Positions 49,263 to 62,434 of a stretch of DNA of 64,000 nt are shown here, one piece after another. Both the position numbers and the translations under genes were made by a program. Under the pieces are notes generated by a model. That model ran no database searches and was not told where the DNA came from. It worked only from the letters and a program-made list of their open reading frames with translations. The stretch spans positions 276,474,016 to 276,538,015 of the forward strand of contig CM056993.1 in NCBI GenBank assembly GCA_029891345.1. Reading direction: 5' to 3'. Source of the DNA: Dryococelus australis (lineage: Eukaryota > Arthropoda > Insecta > Phasmatodea > Phasmatidae). The number at the start of each line of letters is the position of its first letter. The stretch's first letter is position 1.

Positions 49263-49446
49263 TAGTCATTAAATGTATTTTACGTTTAGTCTTAGATGTT
49301 AAATTCCTAGTGCGGTGAACTATATGCACTGTGTTTATTAGTTGCATGATGATATTTATTTAAAAAGGTGGTTAATTGATAAAAAAATCGCTGTAAGGAA
49401 AATGTAACTAAGGCCTCAAAAATGCTCACTTTACCGTGGACAGCCT
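49263..49446. mobile_element. Family A2 MITE, right part
   Basis: TAGTCATTAAATGTATTTT through CTTTACCGTGGACAGCCTA, then TA at 49447-49448. Confidence 0.8.
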
Positions 49447-49448
49447 AT

Positions 49449-50680
49449 AACAACTCCTATCCTTTAAGTTTCCTAAAATGACATAAGCTGAACCCAATGA
49501 AAATTCTTGCGCACGTGGAACCGACAGTGTATGTAAAGCTACCAGACCCCGACATACGTGGCAAAATTCCTGCTTGTTAATAGGGAGATCCAAGGTTCAA
49601 GTTTAGCGAAATAGATGTGGAATGCCAGTATACACCAATGCATACTAATATACAAACCTTTTGTTGAATGTTTAAAAAATTTAATGCAATCAATTGTCAT
49701 ATTATAAACGTATCTTCATTATGATTGCTGTCGATTCACAACAGAAGTGTATTGAAACAGGTCAGTCTTTTAAAGTAAGTTTTCATTTGAATACTCTGTG
49801 AATCTAAAAAATGAGCCTAAATATTCTTGAATAAGCCTTCCCTTCTATAACGCAAAATTGCAATAACATTTAGTATTACTGCAACCAATCCATCCCAAAT
49901 GAGAACGTCGTAGCAAAAATTGAGATTACCGTTGAAACTCCATTGCCTATCCCACAATGTACGTTTAAAATCTTAAATGTATTAACAAGACTTATACAGC
50001 CTGTTGTAATATTATCACAGATAAAATGACGTGAACGGACAATACGATACTGATTACAGTTTAACGTGAATATTTTGGCTTACAACCTCCTACTACAAAA
50101 TTTTTGTTTTTAATAATCTTGTTCACAAGTTAAAAAGGAACTGTCGCAAATAAACGGTTTTGATTAGGAAATATCGTCACTTCATTAAGTTTGTTCACTT
50201 ATTTAGTAGGAAAACGTCAACAAGCAGTTGAAACATATTACAAAAATTCTTGCATTTTTGGAATTAAAAATAAATTGTATAAATAAGCACAAATAAAAGA
50301 TTGCCAATTTCATTTAAGTCGCTAAACCCGTTTGAAATCTCAGTATTTTAACCTGCATATTTACAAGCCGTTGTTTTTACCAAACCCAGTATTATCTTAA
50401 ATTTGCAAGTAAAAATAGTTGCCGCTCACAGCGATGTATATATTACGCGTTTTTTTTTCATAGTGCACCGCAGGGCACAATCAAAGCTATGCTGACGTAA
50501 CATTGACAAAAAAAATTCATTCTAATCACCGTGGGGCACTGTATGTCGGTTATTATATAATTAGACTTTCAAATAAATACATATTAAAATGATCTGACGC
50601 AACACTCTGTTTTTAGTACAGGTTTTTAGAGGTCACGCACCGCTCCTGGAAACGAGAACAGTTGCTGTAAAGCTCAGAAG
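49449..50680. other. No gene recognised
   Basis: AT-rich DNA. A tRNA-like GGTTCAAGTTTAGC motif lies near 49594 without an A box. Confidence 0.3.
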
Positions 50681-50940
50681 GGGGCCGCGGTGGCGTAGTG
50701 GTTAGATTGCTTGCCTCCCACATTAGCGAACCGGACTCGATTCCCGGAGGAGTGGCTCCCGGGTTCTCGCACGTGGGAATCGTGCCGGACGGTGCCGCTG
50801 GCCGGCGCGTTTTGTCGGGGATTTCCCGTTTCTCCCGCTCTTACATTCCGGCGCAGCTCCATACTCACCTCACTTCACCCTCATCGGCTCCCACGATCTC
50901 GATGTTAAGAGCCGCCTAAATCTCTCCACTCCACAGCGTA
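50681..50940 (+). mobile_element. tRNA-derived SINE, good copy
   Basis: Starts GGGCCGCGGTGGCGTAGTGG (A box GGCGTAGTGG), with GGACTCGATTCCC as B box. The body contains GAATCGTGCCGGACGG, TTACATTCCGGCGC and CACTTCACCCTCATCGGC, ending GTTAAGAGCCGCC. The anticodon-arm region in this family, read with the 63834 copy, suggests a tRNA-Glu-like ancestor. Confidence 0.88.
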
Positions 50941-52442
50941 CGAAACTGGCGGTCACTGACGTGTAACATCACAAACGAATGACCTATCGACATTTTCACC
51001 CCACTTCACACATGTCTTCAATGTGCTCATTATATCTGTGCGGTGGTGAGAATAAAATGATGTAACGTAGAGCCGATTAAAACAATTAAAATTTGTAATC
51101 GGACATGTATTTTCATGGCCTCTGTTGTGTTGGCAGACAAGTAACTACTGAAAGAATTTTGCAGCGACATGTACAACCTGCAGGAGGTGAACACAGAAAA
51201 GCCCCAAACTGACCAGTAATTCGTAATTTGGGGGGCGTCATTCACCAACAACACGATAAACAGAAATTAATTTGTCGAAAGAAAAATTTTATAATGCTTC
51301 GTATCATGTGGTGTTGCGTAGCCTATATTCTTATAAATATATTGTTTATTTGTAACTATGATTATAATTAATTAACATAATTTATTCTTCAACGGTTTTA
51401 TTAATAACCACTATTTTTATTTTTGCAGACACTAACAACGAAAGGGGATTCTATTCATAGGTATATTTTTATGTTACATTATGTACAGGTATTGAATCTT
51501 ATTTATTCCGTTTAGTTAAAGCACGCGAAAAACATATCACACGAATAGTATGAATATTAACTACTGAGAATGTAATGGAACTTTTTCCCTCTGACTACGA
51601 AATACAAGGAAAATTAATACAAATAAAAAGACGAACATGTTTTCCACCATTGTAACCAGTCAGAAAATAATTTTTTTTTTTATTATTTATAAACCGATTA
51701 AACATACATAACAGGTTCACTAACCCAGTCGTCAACTAAAATTAAGAAAAATTCCCAAGTTACGAAGACAATAAAAATCAGAAAAAGAAAATTAAAGAAA
51801 AATGCATCCACTATCCTTGTATTCGGCGCAGAACAAGTCAACTATAATACTTGGACAGGCGGTAGTATAAATAAAAATAAATAAAAAAAGACCACAAAGT
51901 AATACAGAACCACAAGAATAAATAAATTAGGTCTGAAGGAATCCCGATCTAGTTAGACAAAAACCACCAAATAGGAATTAAAAAAAAAAAAAAAGATAAG
52001 AAAATGAAATACAACGGATGTGAAACATCATAAAGGAACAACAAGTAGGTGATCACGACGTTTCGGTATCTGCGATCTGTTCTCTTCGTAGGATTAATTT
52101 AGTTTGCCGTATCCAAAGTGATATGTTTGTAGGTCTACAACCGGTCTCTCGAACACAGTGTTACCAACACGCTGTCTGCGCTAACGATGGCCCCCGGGTT
52201 CCGTACTCGAAGCCAACTCGTTTCTTCCCGGGCTGCAATGAACCTACTTTACAACGTTTAACAACAGCCCGGCGGACGAGTAACCGCAGCAGTTAAAGCT
52301 GCCTGGTGTCGCGTTTGCAGCGCGCATCACTTGCTCAGGCGACAAGGGAATTGCTGCCGACATCTCAGATGACCTGCCAGTGCTGCTGTGTTGTTACCGC
52401 CGAATCCCTTATACCCTTCGTATCCACACTACCGTACCTAAA
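50941..52442. other. No gene recognised; A-rich and retroelement-like end
   Basis: Positions 51640-52010 are A-rich with short runs of A. CACGACGTTTCGG at ~52055 resembles a motif common near 3' ends of insect non-LTR elements, so an old LINE fragment is possible. Confidence 0.25.
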
Positions 52443-52808
52443 CACTGTTCACCATTAAGTGAGCACTTTTCAAATGAATCCTTTCAAAAAAGCCACTGCT
52501 TCTACCTGTACTGAGTGGCATCCACACATTCAACTTAGTAACGATGGTGGGGAAAGTAGTTCTATATCTCAAGGTCAAATTATTTCTTTTACTGGTTTTT
52601 TTTAAATGTATCTATGTGTAAAAATTTGTAGATTTGTAAAACATTTATTCTTTTGATAATTTCACAGTCTTACTTGATCGACTCATGGATAAAGTGATTA
52701 GGCCCATACCAGTGCTAATTTTACATAACGCGGAGGAATACACAACGTGCATACAAGTAGATCTTAAGCAGGGCTTTCAAAAGTGCTCAGTTTACTGCGA
52801 ACAGCCTA
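52443..52808. mobile_element. Family A1 MITE, internally shortened
   Basis: CACTGTTCACCATTAAGTGA start, GTTTACTGCGAACAGCCTA end, A1 interior with ~60 bp missing compared with the copy at 34210. Confidence 0.75.
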
Positions 52809-53274
52809 TATCTTTAAGGCGGTAGTATCCATTCCATATTCGATTTATCTTACAAATCTTCATAATGAAAATTTATGACCAGTCATAAAAAATCAAAGCT
52901 GGACATTATATAGAGGACTACTGAACGAATTTTTTGAAATCTGTACGGTTTCAATATTATATACCTGGATTTTCCCATATGGTATTAACATAATTAAATA
53001 ATTAGGTAATATTTGATTATGGTAACAGATGTGAAACTAATCAGGTAAGAAAAATAAATTGAATTCCGAAATAACAGTTAAGATGTTCCCTATACCTCAA
53101 ATAGCTTGGTTCATAAATATTGACCCCGAAAAATAAGTTATGACAGGAAATACGTAAAACCAAGATGGCAAGCCCCTTAATACGCCTGTTTATCTGCATT
53201 TTTAAAGCACTCATCCACATGGTGCGTGGATTGGACGAACTGTGTTTGTAAATACGCGTTTTGAAAACAAACTA

Positions 53275-54400
53275 TTTTACCTGTGCACAGCCTGTTTGCA
53301 CACAAAAAGAACTAACACTTGAGACCAGGGCGTGGTGTGGCCACCAGTAGCTGCGGCTGGCAGGAGCCATGCTAGCGCGCAGGGAAGCACGACCTCGCCA
53401 GGCCAGCACAGCTGTTATGGAAACAATGCTCGGGGGGAAAGATGTCAAGGCCGGGGTCGGTAGTATATAAGACTGGAACGATGGTGGCTCGCGGCCATCT
53501 TTGATCCAGCCGCCAGGGCGACACCTGCGAGAGAGGACCACCGGGCTCGTGGTCCGGACTTCGACGCCGACATCAGCCACCGTTGAGGAGGTCTTCCCGT
53601 AGGCGACGACACTGCGATACAGGATAATTACACCTCCAGTAGGGCGCTCAAAGTTGCTGAGAATTAGGGATAGGTGAAGGCGAATTAAGACTCCATCAGA
53701 GCCGAGCGCCAGATAAAAGCGTAGAGCTAGTTATATACTATCTATCAAAAAGTAATTGGGCACCCGTAGAGATAGGTAATTCAGTACGTCAGTTGACTTG
53801 TGTTTCACGGCCTTCGGCGTAGGACCGCTGGTGTTTGTCCTTAGTAGCATGAACACAGAGGCCTATTGTAACATTCTGGATAATGAAATGCTCCCAACAT
53901 TGTGGCGTTTTTACGGAATGGACCCATGTTACTTCCAAGATGACAATGCCAGGTGCCGTGTTTCAAGGGCTACTATGCAGTCGTACACCGACAACAATGT
54001 TCGCCGATTGGACTGGCCCGCCCAGAGCCCCGATCTCAACCCTATAGAACATCTTTGGGACGAATTGGATCGCCGGGTGAGGGCTCGTCAGGCGCAGCCA
54101 AAATCCATTGCTCAACTCATGGAATGATTGCAAGAGGAATGGTGACGAATCCCGTGGATGTCCTGCAAACACTCGTAGAGAGCATGCCAGACAGGGTGGC
54201 TGCTGCTATAACCGCAAGAGGTGGTCCTACGAGATTCTAAGGGGGTGACAACCACCGAGCAAACATTGTGGACAGGTGCCCAATTACTTTTTGTTAGACA
54301 GTGTAGTATTCTTTGCCTTTGAGATCAGTATTGTAAACTTCGGCAATAAAGAGTAACGCCTTTGGCGAAAGTATTTGTAATTGAGTGCTGTGAATAAAAG
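53275..54400 (+). other. Candidate solo LTR or promoter region, split by a Tc1 copy
   Basis: GC-rich sequence with TATATAAGAC (~53464) followed by a long leader without start codons of note. On the far side of the Tc1 insertion is GGCAATAAAGAG (poly-A signal, ~54342). This order (enhancer-like GC block, TATA, leader, AATAAA) fits an LTR, but TG...CA ends and a target duplication were not located. Confidence 0.3.
53736..54303 (+). mobile_element. Internally deleted Tc1-like transposon with transposase C-terminus
   Basis: Ends ATCAAAAAGTAATTGGGCACC and its inverse GGTGCCCAATTACTTTTTG, with TA at 53734-53735 and 54304-54305. The enclosed frame (from ~53850) keeps the C-terminal half of a DDE transposase: YFQDDNARCH-like second Asp (as QDDNARC), then WPAQSPDLNPIEHLWDEL with the third acidic residue. 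The frame is broken by stops at 54125 and ~54144 and a frameshift, then finishes VDVLQTLVESMPDRV...GGPTRF. The N-terminal DNA-binding half and the first Asp are deleted. Confidence 0.85.
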
Positions 54401-55891
54401 TAATGTTTTCTATAATACATGAGTGCTCTAACCATCTAGCTACCATAAACCTCCTGATGAGTGCGTGACCTGATTCCCTCAGGACAGGCAACAGCAGACG
54501 GAATATAACTTCCGACAGATCACACACAGTTCATCTAATTGAAAAAACGTTTTTGATGATCTTCAGCATAGCCAAAAATGGCATTTTCAGACTGTTACAG
54601 GTTAAAACATTCCCGAGCAATTCATGATAAAGAAGTATACTGCCCTCGATTGAACTTTGGTACAGACTTTCAACCAATAAAACGACAGGGGTACAGTTTA
54701 TAGTGCCATAAGTATAGGCAGCACGACGATAACTCTCCACGCCAATTCAGAGCTTTGCGGGTAGCGGCGATGATGCTGAAATAACCACATTACTGAGGTT
54801 ACGTTTTATAGCACGTTCACGGGAGAATAAAGACGCCGTAAAACGCAGCTAAACAGAAGACAAATTTTATCTTCATAAAACAAAGAACCTTGCTTCCACA
54901 GAAAAAAATGCCACGGTTCTCCGATATAATAACAAACATCAAAATATTTTGTCTCGTAACTCGTAATTAAAACAGTTCCGTCGGGGTGTCTTTTCGTACA
55001 AAGCGTGCTTGCACACACACATAAACACATTTGAAATTATCACTTGCTGGCAAATAAATAAGTTACTAATAAACGAAGCAGTTCATAGGAGCTCAAACTT
55101 TTAAACGACGAGTTTCAAATAAAGAGACATCAAAAGAGACTTCCCTTCGCAAAACAGATACCGCTATAAATAGGATTGTTTTGTTAACGAGTAGCCTATT
55201 TGTGTGCAACTAAGAAGAAAAAGATTTTTCACCTTAAAGAAACTATAAGTTTTTAACATCTAGTCTCAAAGTGTTGTTCGCTAGATTTTATACATAGCGG
55301 ATGCGAAGTAACCACCGCAGACACACCAACATAAACATGTGTCCACTACAGCTTCAATGGTCTTGCCAGAAAAAGAAGACATATTATATCTCCCACTCTT
55401 GCTATGAGTCTTGCCTTGTGCAAATCCCATGAAACAGGCGCACATCGCAGGGTTTTTGCAAATATATTGCCATTTCAGACGATTAAACTTAACTCCAATT
55501 ACCTTCAGTTTTATAGACTTCGATTTACTGAATGGTACACGATATAACGTGCCTCATAAATGCAGTCATTTTGCCTTCAAATTTTCGTAATATAGTGAAT
55601 TCCTTGAAATAGTTTTGCTTAGAACATGTTCAACATTTCGACTTAATTTTATTCAAAACCACCAAGCCGAATTATTGCAGCATTATTCGTGGAGACTTTA
55701 GGACGATAAAGCAGTAGTTGATGCACCTGATAAATCATCGCAAGGCTCTATGCCGTTTATCGACGATAACAGTTCGCGCCAAATAACAGGTTTAATAAGA
55801 AAACTTTCCAAAAAAAAATTTGGAAAGACGTTCCACGGAGCTAGTGGGAGTCTAGTTCCCTCGCATGGAAAAATTAATTTACGCTTAAATA
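54306..55891. other. No gene recognised
   Basis: AT-rich DNA. The minus open frames 54294-54527, 54531-54740 and 54806-55030 show no conserved domain. Confidence 0.3.
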
Positions 55892-56384
55892 GTACAGGAT
55901 GCCCCAGCGTTCACCTACCACTTTGACTCGCCTAGAGCTCGTGTGTCCCTAGGGCGGGGATGGCGTGATACGGCCAGACCTGTCCGGCGAGTGATGCCAT
56001 TGTCAGTAAGCATTGAGCGGTGGTCACCTGTACACCGCGCGTTCGCAGAGTAAGTGTATTTCAAACATAACGATTCTCTTGTCATCACATAGCGATTGTC
56101 TAGGCAACATTTTAATATTAGCAGACACGGGAGGGTACCCGAACGTCACACCATCACGGACTGGGTAAGTTTCGCGCTACAGCGTCTGTTGCAGACAAGA
56201 AACTGGGCGGTAGTGTGAAATCTGTGCGGACACAGGAGAACATCGATCGTGTAAGGGCAGCTGTGTTGTTCACAAATCGCAGACATGTATCTTTCTGTTT
56301 TCTGTAACGTCGATATATATTGTCTCTATTTGAACATACTGCACGTGCTTCACAATGGTAGGTGAACGCTGAGACATTCTATAC
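55892..56384 (+). mobile_element. Deleted DNA transposon with HTH (DUF4817-like) relic
   Basis: Inverted ends GTACAGGATGCCCCAGCGTT and (reverse) GTATAGAATGTCTCAGCGTT, both continuing CACCTACCA. Inside on plus, FRQ-type homology appears as RQHFNISRHGRVPERHTI (~56100-56160), and after a frameshift GGSVKSVRTQENIDRVRAAV (~56200-56265). This is the helix-turn-helix region found at the N-terminus of many insect mariner/Tc1-like transposases. Two in-frame stops are present, and the catalytic domain is deleted. Confidence 0.65.
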
Positions 56385-56744
56385 AGCACAATAAAAGTAT
56401 CCAACGATGATTCATTACAAATAAGCTCCGGTTCTTTCCAAACGATGTCGAAAATTCTCGACATTCATCGCACGTAGAAAAACCTTCACGATTCCTTATG
56501 AGTTGGACTATAATAGTTCGAAAAACTTCGCCTGCGTTTTTTCATACTCTGTGATATTTCGACGGTTGTGCGTTCTATCCTGACTGACTGGCACTTTGGA
56601 ACTGAGAAGGGGAAAATTATGTTTCTTTTTCTTTTATTTGACCAGATTACTATTGCTTAGACGCTTAATAATGAACTACCGTGTACTCCACACCAAAGCA
56701 GCGTGCAATAACCCCACTATTTTATTGCTGGGAAACCTATTGTA

Positions 56745-57460
56745 CACTGTTAAAAATTTCCGTTTATTTACGGAAAATTTTACGATAATGTACAGTAAAT
56801 ATAGGGAAACGCAATCCGCAATGACGAAAAACGGAGCTGACTCCGTAAATGTGGAATACGGAAAGTCTCCGTATTTCCCATAGCTCCAGGTTTCGGGGAC
56901 GAACAATGCCGAGTCCACACGAACCTTTCTTCGGCACTGTAACCATATAATTATCGTTTCTACGGCAGTTTGGTTATCCACGCCACTAAGACATATTCTT
57001 TCAAACTTTATAAAAAGTAGCATCAGGCGTCTGTAACATTTAGTAACACTTAAAATATACTAACTTTAATAGAAACTGAAAAAATTGCTGAAATGACTAC
57101 ATTGTTATACCGCATACATCATGTAAGAGTTGTAGATGAGAGATAAGAGTCGTGGATTTGTAATTTCTTGACTCGGGTTTAAACCTTGCTCAATTGACTT
57201 GTTTAAATATCGTTTTTATACACATAGCGAAAATTAAAGACTTTTTAATGTTCTCTTTCTATTTTAAAATGGAAGTACAGAAAACTAACTAGGAAATTAA
57301 CTGAGAGGTGCCGTGAATTGACGGAAAGTTTTGTGAAATTTACAGAAAGTCCGTTTTTCAAAATCAACGTGTCCGTAATTTTACAGAGAGTTTACGGACA
57401 CCTCTGGATACATCTTTACCAGCACTTTTCCGTAAAACGAAAGATATTTTTTAAACAGTG
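56745..57460. mobile_element. TA-flanked MITE, 716 bp
   Basis: CACTGTTAAAAATTTCCG at the left and (reverse) CACTGTTTAAAAAATATC at the right. The flank is TA on both sides (56743-56744, 57461-57462). TTTACGGA/TCCGTAAA motifs recur throughout. Frames across it (56596-56883 plus, 56676-57023 minus) are not conserved proteins. Confidence 0.7.
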
Positions 57461-57462
57461 TA

Positions 57463-60400
57463 TAGTATTGTAATGTCTCATAATTAAATTTCGATTTTAT
57501 CATTATGTTAGTTTTAGATACAGTAGGGATAATAATTAAGTTTTTCTGCTATGTCGAAGTGTTTCGAAATAGTGTTTGCATTAGTTGTTGAGATCAGTTT
57601 CGAATTTAATGTACAAACATTCTTAAGTTGCTTATCGTTAATAATAAAAAAAAAACAATAAACTCAACAGCTTTTTCATTTTTTTCTTCTGAATTGCGGT
57701 TCACGTACTGTGGAGGCGAGCATTTTAAACGAAGAGTTGTGGGTTTATTAGAGGCTTTTCAAACTTGCCTGAACACTGGTCGCAACCAGAGGTAGCACGG
57801 CCGCACTCATATTTCTGACATTGTACAAGCAGGACAAAAGGCTACTTGTTCATTTTACTCCCATGTTTGTACCGCCGCAACGAATTATCGAAACGTGAAT
57901 GGAAAATGTGTAGAGAAATGTACTTCAATCGCGGATACATTTGTCCGGTTTCATGATAACAGCATTGCGGCAAAAGAGACGAAGGGACAAAGCGTTATGA
58001 CAAAGCGTTCTACTGAAAGACTGTGTAATATTCGTACTTACTAATGTAATTTTAATGCAGTGAATGGCTATCGTGTGAAAGGGCAGCTCAAGGCACTAAA
58101 ATATTGAAGTCAAATTCCGTGCACAACCACCATCTATTCCCATAGCCATTGTGCGGAAGGTTTGTTTTTCGGCCTACTAATGATCGCTGCCATAGACACC
58201 TGATGTGTCGATAGTGATAATACTAAAAACAAGATCGCTATTACATTTCGGCGTGGGGTAAAAAAAACAGGAGTAGAACGCCTATTGTACCTGAACACCA
58301 ACACTGGAAATGGCATGCATCAATCGATCACAACATGCGTACGAAAATTTGCGAAGAACATAAGTACGAAATTCACATTTTTTTAAAACTCACGACTGGT
58401 TTCCAAGCGTTAACAATTAGAGAAGCTCACCAGTGTCATCATAATCAATCACTGACAAAATTAATGCTACTTTAAAAATCCGAAAATAATTGTACAATGC
58501 AAATCTTTGGGATCGTATGATGAGTAGTAGTACATCAACAGTTTCAACCTGGAGATGAAGTCGGGTATCTGTAGTCGGCACTGGCCCGAAACACGTACAA
58601 TAACAGCACTACACAACCACAAGTAAGGTGTCAATTTACGCGAGGTCCTCACGAAGACATGGTTCCTGTTCGATGAACGCCAGAAAGTAAAATTCTCGCG
58701 TTGTTTTGGAAATGCGCTACACTGCGAAGTGATACTGTCACACTTCGTAAACGTTAAGTGTGTGCGTATTATACGTGAATTGGACGTAGCTTCTTAAAAT
58801 CCGAGTGAGTGTGAGAACTGAAACCTGAGAAATCATTGTACACAATTTGGAAATTCGTGTTCACGATTTCGAAATTCGTTTCCGACAGGGGAAATCGAAC
58901 CGGTTAGCGCACCGCCTGGAGAATATTAAGAGGACTATTTTACCGAAACATTTTCTATGAAATCATTGTTTGCCCGAATACGCGTATCTCGGTAAATAAA
59001 AGTTTTGGAAATACGACTTTTTGCGAGAAAAGGTAAAATACAGTTATCTGTCGCTGTCTTTTTACTTTTATCATATTAAATTTATTCGTGAAGAAAAATT
59101 CGGGGAAATGGCCAAATAACGCATTTTTAAAGCTCACCGATGCAGTTTCCTTAAGCGATATGAGAAAAGTACGATTACACGAAAGTAACTTAATCTGTGG
59201 ACTTTCATCGCGTGTAATAAAGTCCTACTGTTATAGATATAAATTGCACAGCACAGCATCACGACGGAAACGCTGCACGCCATGCGCGTAGGAGCGATGA
59301 GGCGCTAGGGGGCGCGTGTTAGTGTCGCCCGTATGGCTCCCTCGCTTTTGGAACTTGAACGTGCAGCTACAAAGTCCTCTTAGGACGGGAAGTCTTCACA
59401 CACAAGCTAGATATGGAATTTACTATTTAAACTTGATTGGCGTGTCACTTAAACCGAACTGACACGACGAACTGTGAGGAGTTTGTGTTTTGAGCGACTG
59501 CGAAACTAATAGCAGGCGTCTCTGAAACTTCGTCCTGACGACGACAGCCGTAAGTAGCGTCGAAACCTTGGCCTGACAAACAAAATAAACTCGACTCGAT
59601 CCACCCCTGTCACCACGGATGACTGCCTCTTGCTTATGTTTGCGAGGTATGAAGAAATATGGTTGACAAAGGGATTTCGCATCGGCGACTACGTGACAAG
59701 TAGCATGCTGTACCCTGTTTACGACGAGGATGTTGGGGGTGGAAACCATTATACGAACTGTCAATAAACAGCTTCTCTAAAGCCGCAGGGCTAGTCGCGG
59801 AAAGAAAAGCAAAGTGCAAATGTGCATAATATAATCACGGCATATTCACAAAAAAAAAAAACTTTGAAAAATATTTCTATATTTGATGTGTTTATTCCCT
59901 ACATAAATCACACTTCACAAGAGTTTTATACTTTCAGTATCATCAACGTACCTCCTTAACTGGTGCATACTGTTTAAATGCAGTTTCTAATTATATTTTG
60001 TCTGGGAATTATAGCATTTATTCAATAGCAAATACGAAATAAAAGTAAAGAAAAAAGAGGTTTGTTAGTATTAGCCAGAAAGAAACAGTTCCTTAGTAAA
60101 ATATCCAAACATGGATTTTTTTGTGAAATAAAGGTTTTTTTATTGCCATATTTACGTTTTTTGGAATGTGAGGTGGAAAACACATTTCACTATTACGTGT
60201 AAACATATGTATTTGCAATAATGCATCCAGCGCACAAATATGGTTAGTTGCTTTCTCCTGGGAGTTCTGTATTGTGTGTGCGAATAGGTGTGCAGGACTT
60301 CGGGGTAAAGTTGGAAGTGACCTCCACGAATAGACTGCAGTAATTACACCCCAGCTGATGAAATTGAAAACTAGTGTCGAAAATTGTACAAACACGCCAA

Positions 60401-61593
60401 CTGCTGCGAGCGATGGGAGTTGTTCTAAAACGCACAACATTTATTTGCTGTCCGTCCAAATCATACAGCAAATTGCAGCAATCATTTGGGAGAAAAAAAC
60501 AAACCGAAACTGCTTTGTGAATACTAATTGTTTTGCAAATAAATATATACTTTTCGCGAGTACCACTGTACCACTTCTTCATACTAAAATAATGTAAATG
60601 TTAACCACCTCTCTAAAGAGAAATAAAGAAGAATTGCGACTTCGGCTTTAAAACTACTACACCTGAATTCCCGTTCCCCCGTCCATTTACGAAACTGGGA
60701 AACATATCGAAGAAAAGTCATGTTTGTTCGTACGTGCGTTGCTCGCTGCACCAAGCTCATTGCAGGATACTACTTTCAGTGAAGCAGGTCTGCCCTAGCT
60801 ATATGGAAATCCGGCTTACGCTACATAGATAATGCCGGAACTACTGTACTCTAAACGCCTGTCGTTTTTGTGTTCGGCAACTCACACTACATTAGTGAAC
60901 GAATAGTTGCGTTACATAATTCAGCAATATAAAGACAACATGTGCGCTCTCTCTCTTTCTCGTTTTTTCTCTCTCACGCACGGACATTGCAAAAAACGGT
61001 TTTTTAAATCAAATTTGTTCAAAACGTCACTTTATAAATTCAAAAGTAAATAAGGGCTGGTTGTAGGAAAACCAGACATTTTAAAAGTCACATAAAATAA
61101 AACTATTAAAAAATAACGAGCACCGTATTTTCAACGTTCCTACAAAAATAACCAAAGGGAAGTTTCATTAAAAAAATATGAAACAAAACGGAGCAATGAC
61201 AAAGAAACGCTTCATTATTCGTGTGATTCTTTCATATTGTGTGTTCGTGGGAATTGTTACGGCTTTTACGTCGGCAAGCTGACAGCAGGCAAGCGACACC
61301 CTTCATGACGTCTGCGCACTAATAACGGCGGAAGTGGGCCACGCCTCCCAGATACACGGCGCGTAATGCGAGAGGCATTTAGCAGACCAGCTGGCGCGCT
61401 GAGCAGGCCAGGCCACACGCAGAGCATTAAGTGGCAGTCTCGTGTCACGCGCTTATTATCGCCACATCCACTTACCACAGCTCTCACGCTGGAGTCATGC
61501 AGCTCCGACGTCACAGTCGAGTGTGCGGGCCCAGTTTTCACATGAGGCAGTTTTCTTTCTTTGGGGGAGGGGAGGATTACTATCAAAATTATA
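57463..61593. other. No gene recognised; possible LINE end at 59440-59620
   Basis: Mostly AT-rich. 59440-59620 contains ACGACAGCCGTAAGTAGCGTCGAAACC and TCACCACGG, resembling the stem motif near 3' ends of insect non-LTR retrotransposons. 61266-61500 is GC-rich with a minus open frame lacking any domain. A B-box-like GGTTCGATTTCCCC (minus) lies near 58885. Confidence 0.3.
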
Positions 61594-61700
61594 CAGGTGA
61601 TTCCCAATTAGACCGACAAACTTCGGGAGGTGACTCTTCGTGAAAAAGTAAAGGGAAAATATGTGTGACACTTTATACATACACTGAATATTAAGGGAGG
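61594..61700. mobile_element. Solo end of the CAGGGTGAG MITE family
   Basis: CAGGTGATTCCC, ACCGACAAACTT and ATATTAAGGGAGGTA match, in inverse order, the right ~115 bp of the element at 63006-63589. The opposite end is missing. Confidence 0.5.
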
Positions 61701-61916
61701 TATGAGCCCTTAAACAAACGAGATTTTAAGCCGTATTTGTGCAAAATATCGACTCTTACGTTGAAGGTCCCGATAACATACAATAATGTTCCGAGAGTTG
61801 TCATTGTATTTTACTTCGTTACCGATAGTCACCAATAAAGCGGAGGTCCGTGGGTTTCACCTCGGGAAATGTTAGAATTTCAAGGTTAGAACTTCGCAGT
61901 AGGTCTAATTAAGCTT

Positions 61917-62120
61917 ATTTCATGACGAGATTTGAGCAGCTCTTGACATCAAGGTTTTGAGAGCCGATGAGGGCGAAGCGAGCTGAGTATGGAGCGGCGC
62001 CTGAATGAAAATGCGGGGTATATGGGAGATATCCGAGAAAACCTGCCGACCAGCGGTATCGTCCAGCTCGATTCCCACGCGAGAAAAATCCGGCTATAGC
62101 CACTGCGACATTGGAGCCCC
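61917..62120 (-). mobile_element. tRNA-derived SINE, decayed head
   Basis: Minus-strand GGGGCTCCAATGTCGCAGTGG head remnant (part of the tRNA region deleted), then the family body (GACGATACCGCTGG, TTCATTCAGGCGC, CGCCCTCATCGG). Confidence 0.75.
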
Positions 62121-62434
62121 TTTACAGAAACGTGTTTCAGACTGCAATTCTTTATGCATTGTTTTTATTTCTTAAATATTAAACATTACACACAAAATAC
62201 ACCATAAATTCAAACACGCAAGTACTACTTTAAATACAAGCCACCTGTGGATTAATACAATGTTTATTCGATAAGAGCAATTGCAGCAATAACCTCACCA
62301 GAGTGTGGACACCATTCTAAATAAGAAAGCGGCAAATTTTTGAAATTATTTTTCTAAAATATTTCATTACACACACACATACATATATATACATACACAC
62401 TATATACACACATACACATACACACATATACACA

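Noticed and set aside
53272-53580. 102-codon minus-strand coding region
   Set aside because: Antisense of a GC-rich TATA/leader region; no domain or splice signals.
59423-59764. 113-codon minus-strand frame
   Set aside because: It overlaps a likely non-LTR retrotransposon end read on the other strand, and no domain is visible.
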